Notes: generated from the letters alone by a model not told the origin. Positions 1-6,392 are shown, numbered from the stretch's first letter. The stretch: DNA of 9,409 nucleotides from an uncultured Lachnospiraceae bacterium (GCA_900544445.1 UQVK01000124.1:1-9409); one strand, 5' to 3'. Translations and numbers: made by a program.

Positions 1-1198
1 CCTGTGTTTCCTCTGCCGCGGTTTCTGCCGTTTCCGCTTCCGCAGCCTCCGTTTCCGGCTCCACATCCGTCACCACAGCGTTCTCCAGCAGGAAATTCAG
101 CACCTTCTCCGACATCATATATTCCCGGTAGCCTTCCACGTCCAGAGAAGCGCGGTATTCTTCCACATCGTCATAACCAAGCGATCCGGCATTGGTTTCA
201 ATCTCCGCATCCAGCTCCTCATCCGTCACCGAAAGGCCTTCGGCATCGGCAATGGCCTGCATGACGATGATCTCCTGTCCCGCCTGCGCGGCCGACTCAC
301 GGATCGCATCCTCCGATGTGCCCTGCATGCTCAGGAAGGTCTCCAGATCATATCCGTACAGAGAAGCGTAGTAGGTCATATTGTCGATAATCCGGTTATA
401 GTAGCGGTTCGTCATGTCTTCCGGAGGATCCTGAATCTGAGATCCAGCCATAACCGCCTCCAGAACCGCGATCTCAGCGTTGGAATCATGCGTTGCCTGC
501 TCTTCCTCCATCAACAGATCGTAAGCGTACTGCCGGTATTCCTCTACAGTATTCACGCCCACGTCCAGCCCCTGAACGAACTCATCCGTCAGCTCGGGAA
601 GCGTTTCCACGCTGATGCTGTTGACTGTAACGGTGAAAACAGCATCCTTGCCGGCCACTTCTTCGCCCTGATAGTTCTCAGGGAAGGTCACATTCACATC
701 CACCGTCTCTCCTGTCTCGGCGCCGATCAGTCCGTCTTCAAATCCGTCAATAAATGTGCCGGATCCGATGGTCAGATCATAGCCCTGCGCGGTTCCGCCA
801 TCGAAGGCCACGCCGTCAATCTTTCCCTCATAATCGATGTTGACAATGTCGCCCTCTTCCACCGGCCTGTCCGTGATTTCCGTTGTGACCATGTTGCTCT
901 GAAGCACGTAGTCGATATAGCTGTCCAGATACTCATCCGTCACCACCGGAGCGTCCACGGACACTTCAATTCCCTTATATTCTCCCAGCGTTACATAATC
1001 CGCCACGTTGATTCCGCTCAGATAGGCCTCCGGGCCGTAATCCTCCGTCCCGGCCTCCGTTCCCGTCTCACTTTCCGCCATGCTCTCCTGTGTGGTCTCC
1101 GCCGTATCGGTATCCGCATTGCCGCAGCCCGTCATGAGCGCACCCCAAAGAGCAGCTCCCGCAAGAGGCAGCGCTGCTTTTGCGATAAATTTTTTCAT
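1..1198 (-). CDS. FKBP-type (trigger-factor-like) peptidyl-prolyl isomerase lipoprotein, C-terminus cut by window edge
   Basis: A predicted extracytoplasmic foldase: a prolyl cis-trans isomerase anchored by lipid to the outer face of the membrane. The reading frame is open from ATG at 1198 to the window edge (399 residues visible, no stop). It starts MKKFIAKAALPLAG, a typical lipoprotein signal, with a lipobox-like LMTGC that places the modified cysteine at about residue 25. A linker rich in T, E, S and G follows. Residues about 114-195 form the FKBP domain as found in trigger factor, with IDYEG (121-125), AFDGG (131-135) and FIDGFEDGLIG (149-159). Residues about 198-376 resemble the helical chaperone region of trigger factor, and the visible end is an acidic, low-complexity A/E/T tail. 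The ribosome-binding domain of cytosolic trigger factor is absent and replaced by the signal peptide. The start is fixed by the signal peptide, with a GGAAGG Shine-Dalgarno about 10 nt upstream. Family assignment is confident; client proteins are unknown. Confidence 0.88.
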   Translation of the reverse strand, partial: MKKFIAKAALPLAGAALWGALMTGCGNADTDTAETTQESMAESETGTEAGTEDYGPEAYLSGINVADYVTLGEYKGIEVSVDAPVVTDEYLDSYIDYVLQSNMVTTEITDRPVEEGDIVNIDYEGKIDGVAFDGGTAQGYDLTIGSGTFIDGFEDGLIGAETGETVDVNVTFPENYQGEEVAGKDAVFTVTVNSISVETLPELTDEFVQGLDVGVNTVEEYRQYAYDLLMEEEQATHDSNAEIAVLEAVMAGSQIQDPPEDMTNRYYNRIIDNMTYYASLYGYDLETFLSMQGTSEDAIRESAAQAGQEIIVMQAIADAEGLSVTDEELDAEIETNAGSLGYDDVEEYRASLDVEGYREYMMSEKVLNFLLENAVVTDVEPETEAAEAETAETAAEETQ

Positions 1199-1201
1199 TC
1201 C

Positions 1202-1258
1202 TCATTTTCCTTCCCTGCCGCCGGGCGGCATTTTATTTTTCAAATGACGCTGCGCCAT
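1202..1258 (-). CDS. Putative 18-codon leader ORF upstream of the PPIase lipoprotein
   Basis: A small ORF encodes MAQRHLKNKMPPGGREGK and ends in TGA. It has a perfect AGGAGG (plus-strand 1265-1270) 6 nt before its ATG, a better ribosome binding site than that of the gene it precedes. It is in the same frame as the lipoprotein gene, and the junction reads TGA GGA ATG, so ribosomes finishing the leader would stop one codon before the lipoprotein start. The ATG lies in the loop of a 6-bp hairpin (1249-1265), and its distal part overlaps a GC-rich hairpin (1216-1230). Translation is not shown. It could be a coupling or attenuation leader, or a chance ORF. Confidence 0.4.
   Translation of the reverse strand: MAQRHLKNKMPPGGREGK
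1216..1230. repeat. GC-rich perfect inverted repeat in the PPIase leader
   Basis: TGCCGCC and GGCGGCA flank a single G. It sits 18 nt before the lipoprotein ATG on the minus strand and inside the putative leader ORF. On the plus strand it is followed by a T-rich run (1231-1240), so it would look like a terminator there, but no plus-strand gene feeds it. A role as an RNA hairpin in the minus-strand leader is more likely. Confidence 0.45.
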
Positions 1259-1312
1259 ACGCAGCCTCCTGGTCCGAAGGTGCTCAGACATCCGGACGCT
1301 ATGCTGTCTTTC

Positions 1313-1340
1313 ATTGTACCATATTTTTTTCTTCCGTAAA
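1313..1340 (-). promoter_or_regulatory. Candidate sigma-A promoter of the PPIase lipoprotein gene
   Basis: On the minus strand an extended -10, TGGTACAAT (TACAAT at plus 1313-1318), lies 16 nt downstream of a weak -35, TTTACG (1335-1340). Transcription would start near 1305, giving a leader of about 107 nt that contains the putative leader ORF. Confidence 0.55.
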
Positions 1341-1380
1341 ACCCTTTACTCCGGAAATTCATAAATGTATCATTTCTTCC

Positions 1381-1587
1381 GTTACTATTCACAGCCGATT
1401 CAGAATGGACAACATGCACGTCAGGGCGTGTTGTCCATTCTGAAGCCGGACTGCGAAGCAGTCATCCCCCACATGAGCAGCCTTAGCGCCGCAAGGCGCG
1501 GGACTGGAGCCTCGAAGAGGCGACGGGTGCGCATGCGAGGTGCGCAAGCGCACTTCGCACGAGGGTGGGGTGGCTGTGAAAAGTAAC
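1381..1587. mobile_element. MITE-like or structured element with terminal inverted repeats
   Basis: The left end GTTACTATTCACAGCC (1381-1396) is the reverse complement, with one mismatch in 16, of the right end GGCTGTGAAAAGTAAC (1572-1587). The flanks TTTCTTCC (1373-1380) and CTTCTTCC (1588-1595) match at 7 of 8 positions, a possible 8-bp target duplication, though the local pyrimidine richness weakens this. The interior is almost all hairpins: 1399-1444 (16-bp arms), 1449-1463 (GACTGC/GCAGTC), 1486-1499 (5 bp with a GCAA tetraloop), 1509-1521 (GCCTC/GAGGC) and 1534-1559 (12 pairs including one G.T). CCCCAC (1467-1472) can pair with GTGGGG (1565-1570) to enclose the last three. It encodes no protein. 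It is either a non-autonomous transposon moved in trans or a structured RNA; the ends favour the former. Confidence 0.5.
1399..1444. repeat. Long inverted repeat inside the element
   Basis: Perfect 16-bp arms TTCAGAATGGACAACA (1399-1414) and TGTTGTCCATTCTGAA (1429-1444) flank a 14-nt loop. Within the loop CACG (1417-1420) can instead pair with CGTG (1427-1430). No T-run follows on either strand, so it does not look like an intrinsic terminator. Confidence 0.85.
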
Positions 1588-1601
1588 CTTCTTCCCGCTC
1601 C

Positions 1602-1641
1602 GTATCCACAGAAATCTCCGCTATCCCTTGCCTTATCCACA
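1602..1641 (+). promoter_or_regulatory. Two DnaA-box-like 9-mers
   Basis: TTATCCACA at 1633-1641 is an exact match to the consensus DnaA box. GTATCCACA at 1602-1610 differs by one base, is in the same orientation and begins 31 bp upstream, about three helical turns. The exact match overlaps the -35/-10 spacer of the promoter for the 1722 gene, so bound DnaA would be expected to affect that promoter. Binding is not shown and two sites do not make an origin. Confidence 0.35.
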
Positions 1642-1656
1642 AAATTCTGCTACAAT
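1628..1656 (+). promoter_or_regulatory. Candidate sigma-A promoter of the 1722 gene
   Basis: TTGCCT (-35, 1628-1633) is separated by 17 nt from TACAAT (-10, 1651-1656). The -10 is preceded by TGC, making an extended TGnTACAAT element. Transcription would begin near 1663, leaving a leader of about 60 nt with a short hairpin at 1688-1700. Confidence 0.6.
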
Positions 1657-1721
1657 GTTTTTGCGTTTCATCAAGAGAAAAAGTAAGCCGCTGACAGCGG
1701 TGAAAAAGAGGAGGTTACCTC

Positions 1722-2201
1722 GTGAGTCCCGTAACAATTGTATTACTGGTCATTCTGGCCGTTCTGATCATCGCCGTTGTGGCCCTGTATTTTTTCGGCA
1801 AGAAGGCACAGAAAAAGCAGGCGGAACAGCAGCAGCAGATCGAAGCGTATAAGCAGACCGTTTCCATGCTGATCATAGACAAGAAGCGGATGAAGCTGAA
1901 AGACGCCGGCCTGCCCGCCATGGTGCTGGAACAGACACCCAAGCTTCTGCGCCGTGCCAAGCTTCCCATCGTAAAGGCCAAGATCGGCCCTCAGATCATG
2001 ACGCTGGTATGCGAGGAAAGCATTTTTGATTCCGTTCCGGTAAAGAAAGAGGTCAAGGCAACGGTGAGCGGCATCTACATCACCGCAGTCAAAGGACTTC
2101 ACGGAAATTCTCTTGCCAAACCCGCCCAGAAGAAGAAGGGCTGGTTCAAACGGCAGGTGGATAAGCTTCAGGAAAAAGCGGGCGCGAAGCCGCTGAAATA
2201 A
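1722..2201 (+). CDS. Membrane-anchored conserved clostridial protein of unknown function
   Basis: A 159-residue protein whose function is not recognised. Residues about 4-26 are one hydrophobic segment with no cleavage site, followed by K/Q-rich residues 27-44 (KKAQKKQAEQQQQ), which suggests an N-out/C-in single-span anchor with a cytoplasmic body. The core, about 45-128, contains a DKKRMKLKDAGLP stretch, the segment QTPKLLRRAKLPIVKAKIGP and a C-terminal SGIYITAVKG. The tail (134-159) is lysine-rich and could contact nucleic acid or phospholipid. I recall similar proteins being widespread and uncharacterised in Clostridia, but cannot verify this here. The start is GTG, chosen because a strong GAGGAGG (1708-1714) lies 7 nt upstream and the membrane segment begins at once. 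It has its own promoter and is closed by a strong terminator at 2226-2265. The antisense frame over the same stretch has no ribosome binding site or family resemblance. Confidence 0.85.
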   Translation: MSPVTIVLLVILAVLIIAVVALYFFGKKAQKKQAEQQQQIEAYKQTVSMLIIDKKRMKLKDAGLPAMVLEQTPKLLRRAKLPIVKAKIGPQIMTLVCEESIFDSVPVKKEVKATVSGIYITAVKGLHGNSLAKPAQKKKGWFKRQVDKLQEKAGAKPLK

Positions 2202-2225
2202 TTTTCGCGAACTCATTTTCGTGCA

Positions 2226-2265
2226 GCGGGCCGCAGACCCTTCTTCGTCTGCGGCCCGCTTTTTT
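2226..2265 (+). terminator. Strong intrinsic terminator after the membrane protein gene
   Basis: A perfect 13-bp stem GCGGGCCGCAGAC / GTCTGCGGCCCGC (2226-2238 and 2247-2259) with an 8-nt loop is followed by six T residues (2260-2265). It lies 24 nt after the stop codon at 2201. The T-run ends one base before the Shine-Dalgarno of the next gene (AGGAGG, 2267-2272), leaving no space for a promoter between them. Confidence 0.93.
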
Positions 2266-2279
2266 CAGGAGGAATTATC

Positions 2280-2858
2280 ATGTTAAAAGATCTGGTGATT
2301 AAAAACAGAAGCTTCCGCGGCTATGATGAATCAAGGAAAATCACGCAAGAAGAGCTGCTGGGGTTTGTGGACCTCACCCGCTATACGGCGTCCAGCGCCA
2401 ACACGCAGCCGCTGAAGTATCACATCGCTTACAAAAAGGAAGAGGTGGACGCCATCCAGGCTCTGACGAAGTGGGCCGCCGCCCTTCCTCAGCTTTCCCT
2501 TCCCCATCCCGGTCAGTGTCCCACCGGTTTTATCGTGATCTGTCTGGACAGGGGCATCGCGCCTAATGAAACCGCCTTCTTAAGGGACGTGGGCATTGCC
2601 GCGCAGACCATCCTTCTGGCCGCGGCGGAAAAGGGACTCGGCGGATGTATGATCGGAAATTTCAACCGGGCCGCTCTGAAGGAGCTTTTGAAGCTGCCTG
2701 AAGATGTGGAGCCCAATCTTGTGGTCGCCATCGGAAAGCCTGCGGAAGAAGTCGTCCTCACGGAGGTGGGTCCAGACGGAAATACACGCTATTACAGGGA
2801 TGAAACGGGAACGGTGCACTATGTTCCCAAACGTTCCCTGAAGGATATTCTGCTGTAA
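2280..2858 (+). CDS. Nitroreductase family protein (FMN-dependent)
   Basis: A 192-residue flavoprotein of the nitroreductase superfamily, expected to use FMN and NAD(P)H to reduce nitro compounds, quinones or other electron-poor substrates in the cytoplasm. The physiological substrate cannot be read from the sequence. Family marks are the N-terminal RSFRGYDESRKI (10-21; Arg10, Ser11 and Arg13 in the usual FMN-phosphate position), SSANTQPLKYHI (38-49; the usual flavin and active-site loop), DVGIAAQTILLAAAEKGLG (103-121; the conserved helix) followed by GCMIGNF (122-128), and VAIGKPAEE (149-157). At 192 residues it is complete for the small single-domain type. ATG at 2280 follows AGGAGG by 7 nt. 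The gene sits directly behind a strong terminator with no promoter in between, so expression needs read-through or a promoter inside the upstream gene. It converges on the rhamnosidase gene. Confidence 0.92.
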   Translation: MLKDLVIKNRSFRGYDESRKITQEELLGFVDLTRYTASSANTQPLKYHIAYKKEEVDAIQALTKWAAALPQLSLPHPGQCPTGFIVICLDRGIAPNETAFLRDVGIAAQTILLAAAEKGLGGCMIGNFNRAALKELLKLPEDVEPNLVVAIGKPAEEVVLTEVGPDGNTRYYRDETGTVHYVPKRSLKDILL

Positions 2859-2867
2859 AGGAACGAA

Positions 2868-2902
2868 TCGGAACCGGCGCGATTTTTACGTGCCGGTTCC
2901 GA
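2868..2902. terminator. Hairpin between convergent genes, possible bidirectional terminator
   Basis: Arms TCGGAACCGGCGCG (2868-2881) and CGTGCCGGTTCCGA (2889-2902) pair over 14 bp with one G.T, around a 7-nt loop. It lies 9 nt after the nitroreductase stop and about 40 nt after the rhamnosidase stop on the other strand, the right place for shared termination. Neither side has a clean T-run (the minus-strand side is moderately T-rich), so termination strength is uncertain. Confidence 0.6.
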
Positions 2903-2943
2903 CTATATCTGGTCTCTTAACTTATCTCGGGTGCTCTGCAGGT

Positions 2944-5112
2944 TCAGTCCGCATCCACCCAGAAGGTGTACTCTCCCGCTTCCACTTCTCTTTCCTTTCC
3001 GTCAATCACGATTACCGTCGGAGAAGGGGTGATGATCTCATAGCGCACCTTTCTGCATCCATTCTCCACGATATGGCTCCAGGCGGAACGCACCAGGCCG
3101 TGTCTGGTCTCAATGGACGCCTCCAGCCACTCCAGCCGCTCATCCGGCTTCGGCGCAATGCATATCTTCGCAAATCCGGGCTCTGCAGGGTGAATACCGG
3201 CCGCCTCTTCATATACCCAGTCGGCCACAGCGCCGTAGGCGTAATGGTTGAAGGAATTCATGTCTGTGCTCCAGAAATCGCCGTTTTCCATGATGCCGTC
3301 CCAGTGCTCCCAGATGGTGGTGGCTCCCTTCGTCACCGGATAGAGCCAGGAAGGATATTCCGTGCGCAGAAGCAGGGTGTAGGCCAGATCCGTATGTCCG
3401 TAGCTGCTGAGCACATGAAGCAGATAAGGGGTTCCCACGAAGCCGGTCTGCAGCTTCTTCCCGTCCGCGATCACCTTCTCAGCCAGCTGATCCGCCGTCT
3501 TCTGCAGATCCTCCGCCAGCCCGAAATGAACGGCGAGCACCAGCTCGGTCTGGGTTCTGTAATCCGTGAATGTCTGGCGGAAGGTCTTCACGATGTTATC
3601 ATACAGCGCTTCATATTCGCTCACATCCTCGCCCAGCACCTTTCCGGCCTTCACCACCAGGCTGGTGGAATGGGCATAAAATGCGGAAGCGATGAAGTCC
3701 GCCCGGGACGAGCCCTTATAGCTTCCCACCGGAGCGTCCAGTCCCAGCCAGTCCTCGTAATGGGTTCCGCCCGTCCACAGATATGCGTCCTTCGTGGAAT
3801 TCGTGATAAATCCCACATATTTTTTCATGCATTCAAACTGCTGGCGCAGAATCGCCGGATTTCCATAGGTCATGTAAATCTGCCAGGGGCAGATGGTCGC
3901 CGCGTCGTCCCAGGCCGCGCTGCCGCTTCCCGTTTGGCAGGCGGGAATCACATGGGGAATGGAGCCGTCCTCACACTGGTCGGCCGCCATGTCCGCGAGC
4001 CATTTGGTGAAAAATTTTTCCACGTCATAGTTATAGCTGGCCGTCTTTACAAAAGCCTGCGCATCTCCCGTCCAGCCCAGCCGCTCATCCCGCTGCGGGC
4101 AGTCCGTGGGCACGTCCAGGAAATTGCCTCTCTGCCCCCAGATCACATTGGAAAACAGCCGGTTCAGAAGCGGATTGGAACTGGAAAGCCGTCCCGTGCG
4201 CTTCATGTGGGAATGCACCGCAACCGCCGTAAACTGTTCCGGCGCAGGCGTTCCCGGAAAGCTGTCCAGGCGGATGAATCGGAAGCCGAAGAAGGTCAGA
4301 TGGGGCTGATACGTCTGCACGCCGTCCCGGCAGGTATAGAGCAGCTTCGCCTTCGCGCTTCTGTAGTTGGCGTTATAGAAGTTTCCTTCCTTATCCAGAA
4401 CCTCGCCGTGAGAGATTTCCACCACGTCTCCCGCCTTCGCATCCACGGTAAAGCGGACGTAACCTGTCACCTCCTGGCCGAAATCCACCACCGTCTCTCC
4501 CTTCGGTGTGGTGAATACACGCTCTGCGGCCACATACTCTTCCTCCCGGGTCTCTTCGCCCTGCTGCGGAATCAGATTCTGCGTTCCCTTATCCAGGCAT
4601 ACGACGGGCAGTGCCTCCTTCGCCACAAATGTGGCGTCACAGGTTTCTCCGTCATAGATCTCGCTGAACCGGATCCTGCTCTCCTCAGCCTTCCAGCTCT
4701 CATCCGTCGCAACGACCTGTTTCGTTCCGTCCTCACCGGTCAGAACCAGCTGCGCAATCAGCCCGGCGGGCATATGCGCTTTTGTATCTTTTCCTTCCTC
4801 GTTCACCCAGCCGGGCATGGGGCTTCGGTACCAGCCCTTTCCCACAACCACTTCCAGCCGGTTGTCCTTTTCCAGCAGATCCGTCACATCATAGCACTGA
4901 TACTGCTGCCTCTTTTCATAGGAAGTCCAGCCGGGGGCGAGCACATATTCTCCCACCCGCTCTCCGTTCAGGCTGGCTTCATAAACGCCCATGGCGGTGA
5001 TGAAAAGCTCTGCCTTCGCCACGCCTTCTTTCCCTGCAAACTCCTTCACAAATACCGGACACACATCTCCCATTTCCTGTGCCGGCGCGATCCATTTCGC
5101 ACTCCACTCCAT
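2944..5112 (-). CDS. Alpha-L-rhamnosidase, glycoside hydrolase family 78
   Basis: A 722-residue inverting exo-enzyme that removes terminal alpha-L-rhamnose from glycosides or pectin-derived oligosaccharides. The start MEWSAKWIAP leads into an N-terminal beta-sandwich (about 5-195). VVDFGQEVTGYVRF (208-221) marks the next beta domain, and the (alpha/alpha)6 catalytic barrel spans about 310-640, followed by a C-terminal beta domain. The family signature DCPQRDERLGWTGD starts at Asp337; by comparison with the characterised Streptomyces avermitilis enzyme, Glu343 is the general acid, and Glu602 in TIWEHWD is the probable general base. No signal peptide is present, so it should act in the cytoplasm on imported substrate. 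The protein is somewhat short for the family but has all core domains. AAAGGTGG lies 7 nt before the ATG. It starts 34 nt after the AraC regulator's stop codon, so the two are probably cotranscribed. A long open frame on the opposite strand (2890-5157) is a composition shadow. Confidence 0.95.
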   Translation of the reverse strand: MEWSAKWIAPAQEMGDVCPVFVKEFAGKEGVAKAELFITAMGVYEASLNGERVGEYVLAPGWTSYEKRQQYQCYDVTDLLEKDNRLEVVVGKGWYRSPMPGWVNEEGKDTKAHMPAGLIAQLVLTGEDGTKQVVATDESWKAEESRIRFSEIYDGETCDATFVAKEALPVVCLDKGTQNLIPQQGEETREEEYVAAERVFTTPKGETVVDFGQEVTGYVRFTVDAKAGDVVEISHGEVLDKEGNFYNANYRSAKAKLLYTCRDGVQTYQPHLTFFGFRFIRLDSFPGTPAPEQFTAVAVHSHMKRTGRLSSSNPLLNRLFSNVIWGQRGNFLDVPTDCPQRDERLGWTGDAQAFVKTASYNYDVEKFFTKWLADMAADQCEDGSIPHVIPACQTGSGSAAWDDAATICPWQIYMTYGNPAILRQQFECMKKYVGFITNSTKDAYLWTGGTHYEDWLGLDAPVGSYKGSSRADFIASAFYAHSTSLVVKAGKVLGEDVSEYEALYDNIVKTFRQTFTDYRTQTELVLAVHFGLAEDLQKTADQLAEKVIADGKKLQTGFVGTPYLLHVLSSYGHTDLAYTLLLRTEYPSWLYPVTKGATTIWEHWDGIMENGDFWSTDMNSFNHYAYGAVADWVYEEAAGIHPAEPGFAKICIAPKPDERLEWLEASIETRHGLVRSAWSHIVENGCRKVRYEIITPSPTVIVIDGKEREVEAGEYTFWVDAD

Positions 5113-5146
5113 GATTCAACCACCTTTCTGCCGTCGCCTGCGGCAT

Positions 5147-6235
5147 TCAAATACTGATTCTGCTGCGGATACTGCGGTACTGCATCGGGGTCATGCTGAA
5201 ACTTTCCCGAAAATTCCGGAAAAAGCAGCTGATGTCCGCATACCCCACTGCTGCGGCCACCTCCTCCACGCTGCAGGAGGAATTTTCCAGCATCTGCACG
5301 GCCTGCTTCATACGGAACTCCTTTAAGAGAAACCGGAAGGTCTTTCCCGTCTCCCTGCGGATGTAACGGCTTAAGTACCCCTCGCTCCTTCCGAAGTGCC
5401 GCGCCAGTTCCGGGAGCGTTACCGCAGTATAGTTCTCCCGGATATAACGGATCATTTCCGGCAGAACCGCATCCGCCTCGCTTAAATGCCCCACGCTCTC
5501 CATCTCGCCGGCGTGTTCCCTCATGGCCCTTCCGAACAGAAGCATCACATAGCCCTTCATCATCAGGTTTTTCCCCGCCTCGCTTCCCGCCCTGTCCAGA
5601 ATGCCTTCCGCGCACATCTCCAGCACCAGCCGCTGCAGCCGTTCATCCTGCCCACAGCGCACCAGCAGCGCCCTTTCCTTTCCCTTGCTGTAGAGCATCT
5701 GCCAGAAAAAATCGGAAATGTCGTCGTTCTCCATCAGCAGACTGTAAAAGGCATCCCCGAAGGTGCTTCGTTTGATGATGATGTTTACCGTGACCGCGCC
5801 CTCATCCCGGGTGAAAACCGCCTGACTGACCTCCGGCGGAATGATGACGAAATCTCCTTCCCCCATCTGGATCTTCCGGTCCTGTCCGTTCTCTCTCAGA
5901 TAGAAGATGAAGCCGCCCCGCAGGGCATAGACGATCTTGACGAACTTCAGGCTGTGATAGAAGGGCGGCACATACCGGTCATGCAGCAGGACGGAAACCT
6001 CGCTGTTTTCATCGGGGAAGCAGTCCTGTTCGGTCAGCAGGCTTCCCATGAAAAAGGGAGCCTTTGCCTCCAGCTTCACATCCTGCGTCTGCGTCCTCCG
6101 ATACCCCCGGACAAATTCCTCCCAGTTCCACACCACATGGTCGAAGGCCTTTGAATTGGATTCATACAGACGCTTCGCGTTTTTTTCAAAATCCCGCAGT
6201 TCCATGAGGGTGCGTTCCAGATCCTTGTCCGCCAT
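5147..6235 (-). CDS. AraC family transcriptional regulator
   Basis: A 362-residue cytoplasmic DNA-binding protein, likely a sugar-responsive activator of the surrounding hydrolase genes. Residues about 80-160 form a cupin-like sensing domain, with HDRYVPPFYHS (85-95), a GGFIFYLRENG strand pair (107-117) and GEGDFVIIPP (125-134). A helical linker precedes the C-terminal double helix-turn-helix: TLPELARHFGRSEGYLSRYI (273-292) and SVEEVAAAVGYADISCFFRNF (322-342, split here only for naming), ending in SMTPMQYR (347-354), the usual AraC close. ATG at 6235 is preferred over the TTG at 6256 because AAGGAAGG lies 8 nt before it and the TTG lacks a convincing ribosome binding site. The gene sits between the GH2 and GH78 genes on the same strand and has a candidate promoter of its own, so it may be both autoregulated and reached by read-through. 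The inducer is not identifiable; a rhamnose- or galactose-containing sugar is inferred from context. Confidence 0.93.
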   Translation of the reverse strand: MADKDLERTLMELRDFEKNAKRLYESNSKAFDHVVWNWEEFVRGYRRTQTQDVKLEAKAPFFMGSLLTEQDCFPDENSEVSVLLHDRYVPPFYHSLKFVKIVYALRGGFIFYLRENGQDRKIQMGEGDFVIIPPEVSQAVFTRDEGAVTVNIIIKRSTFGDAFYSLLMENDDISDFFWQMLYSKGKERALLVRCGQDERLQRLVLEMCAEGILDRAGSEAGKNLMMKGYVMLLFGRAMREHAGEMESVGHLSEADAVLPEMIRYIRENYTAVTLPELARHFGRSEGYLSRYIRRETGKTFRFLLKEFRMKQAVQMLENSSCSVEEVAAAVGYADISCFFRNFRESFSMTPMQYRSIRSRISI

Positions 6236-6363
6236 GCTTCCGCCCTTCCTTTTCAAAAGTCCTGCCGCCGTTTCCGGTACAGTGTCTTTTTCAGCAAATT
6301 CTGTTACAGGCGAAGAAAGCCTCGTATCAGAATGGTTTTTCCCGCAGTTTTCAGTTCTTTTTC

Positions 6364-6392
6364 ATCTTATCTCAGCGGTCATAAAATGTCAC
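6364..6392 (-). promoter_or_regulatory. Candidate promoter of the AraC-rhamnosidase pair
   Basis: On the minus strand GTGACA (-35, plus 6387-6392) and TAAGAT (-10, plus 6364-6369) are 17 nt apart. The predicted start near 6357 leaves a leader of about 120 nt. The -35 falls inside the imperfect dyad at 6379-6418. The GH2 gene ends at 6427, so the promoter fits in the 191-nt gap. Confidence 0.45.

Larger units (their letters stand above)
1259..1721. other. Gene-poor region between divergent genes
   Basis: No credible protein-coding gene is seen here. From left to right it holds the leader and promoter of the minus-strand lipoprotein gene, a 207-bp inverted-repeat element (1381-1587), two DnaA-box-like sequences (1602-1610 and 1633-1641), the promoter of the plus-strand membrane protein gene (1628-1656), and that gene's leader with a short hairpin (CCGCTG/CAGCGG, 1688-1700). 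The element lies between the two divergent promoters without disrupting either. Confidence 0.75.

Noticed and set aside
1216..1240. Plus-strand intrinsic terminator (hairpin plus T-rich run)
   Set aside because: There is no plus-strand gene upstream and the loop is a single base. It is more likely an RNA structure in the minus-strand leader.
488..1339. 283-codon plus-strand frame opposite the PPIase gene
   Set aside because: It overlaps the lipoprotein gene, its signal peptide and its promoter on the other strand, and has no domain resemblance.
1602..1641. Replication origin
   Set aside because: Only two DnaA-box-like sites, no AT-rich unwinding element beside them and no dnaA or dnaN neighbour.
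1389..1642. Short overlapping ORFs on both strands over the inverted-repeat element
   Set aside because: They are made of hairpin sequence, lack ribosome binding sites and have low-complexity R/A/P-rich translations. The element is better explained as non-coding.
2890..5157. 755-codon open frame on the plus strand
   Set aside because: It lies wholly antisense to the GH78 gene, whose protein has clear family motifs. The translation is rich in H, R, L and P with no recognisable domain, as expected for the complement of a GC-rich gene.
6236..6256. Upstream TTG start for the AraC gene
   Set aside because: The in-frame ATG at 6235 has AAGGAAGG at good spacing, and the extra seven residues overlap that Shine-Dalgarno sequence.
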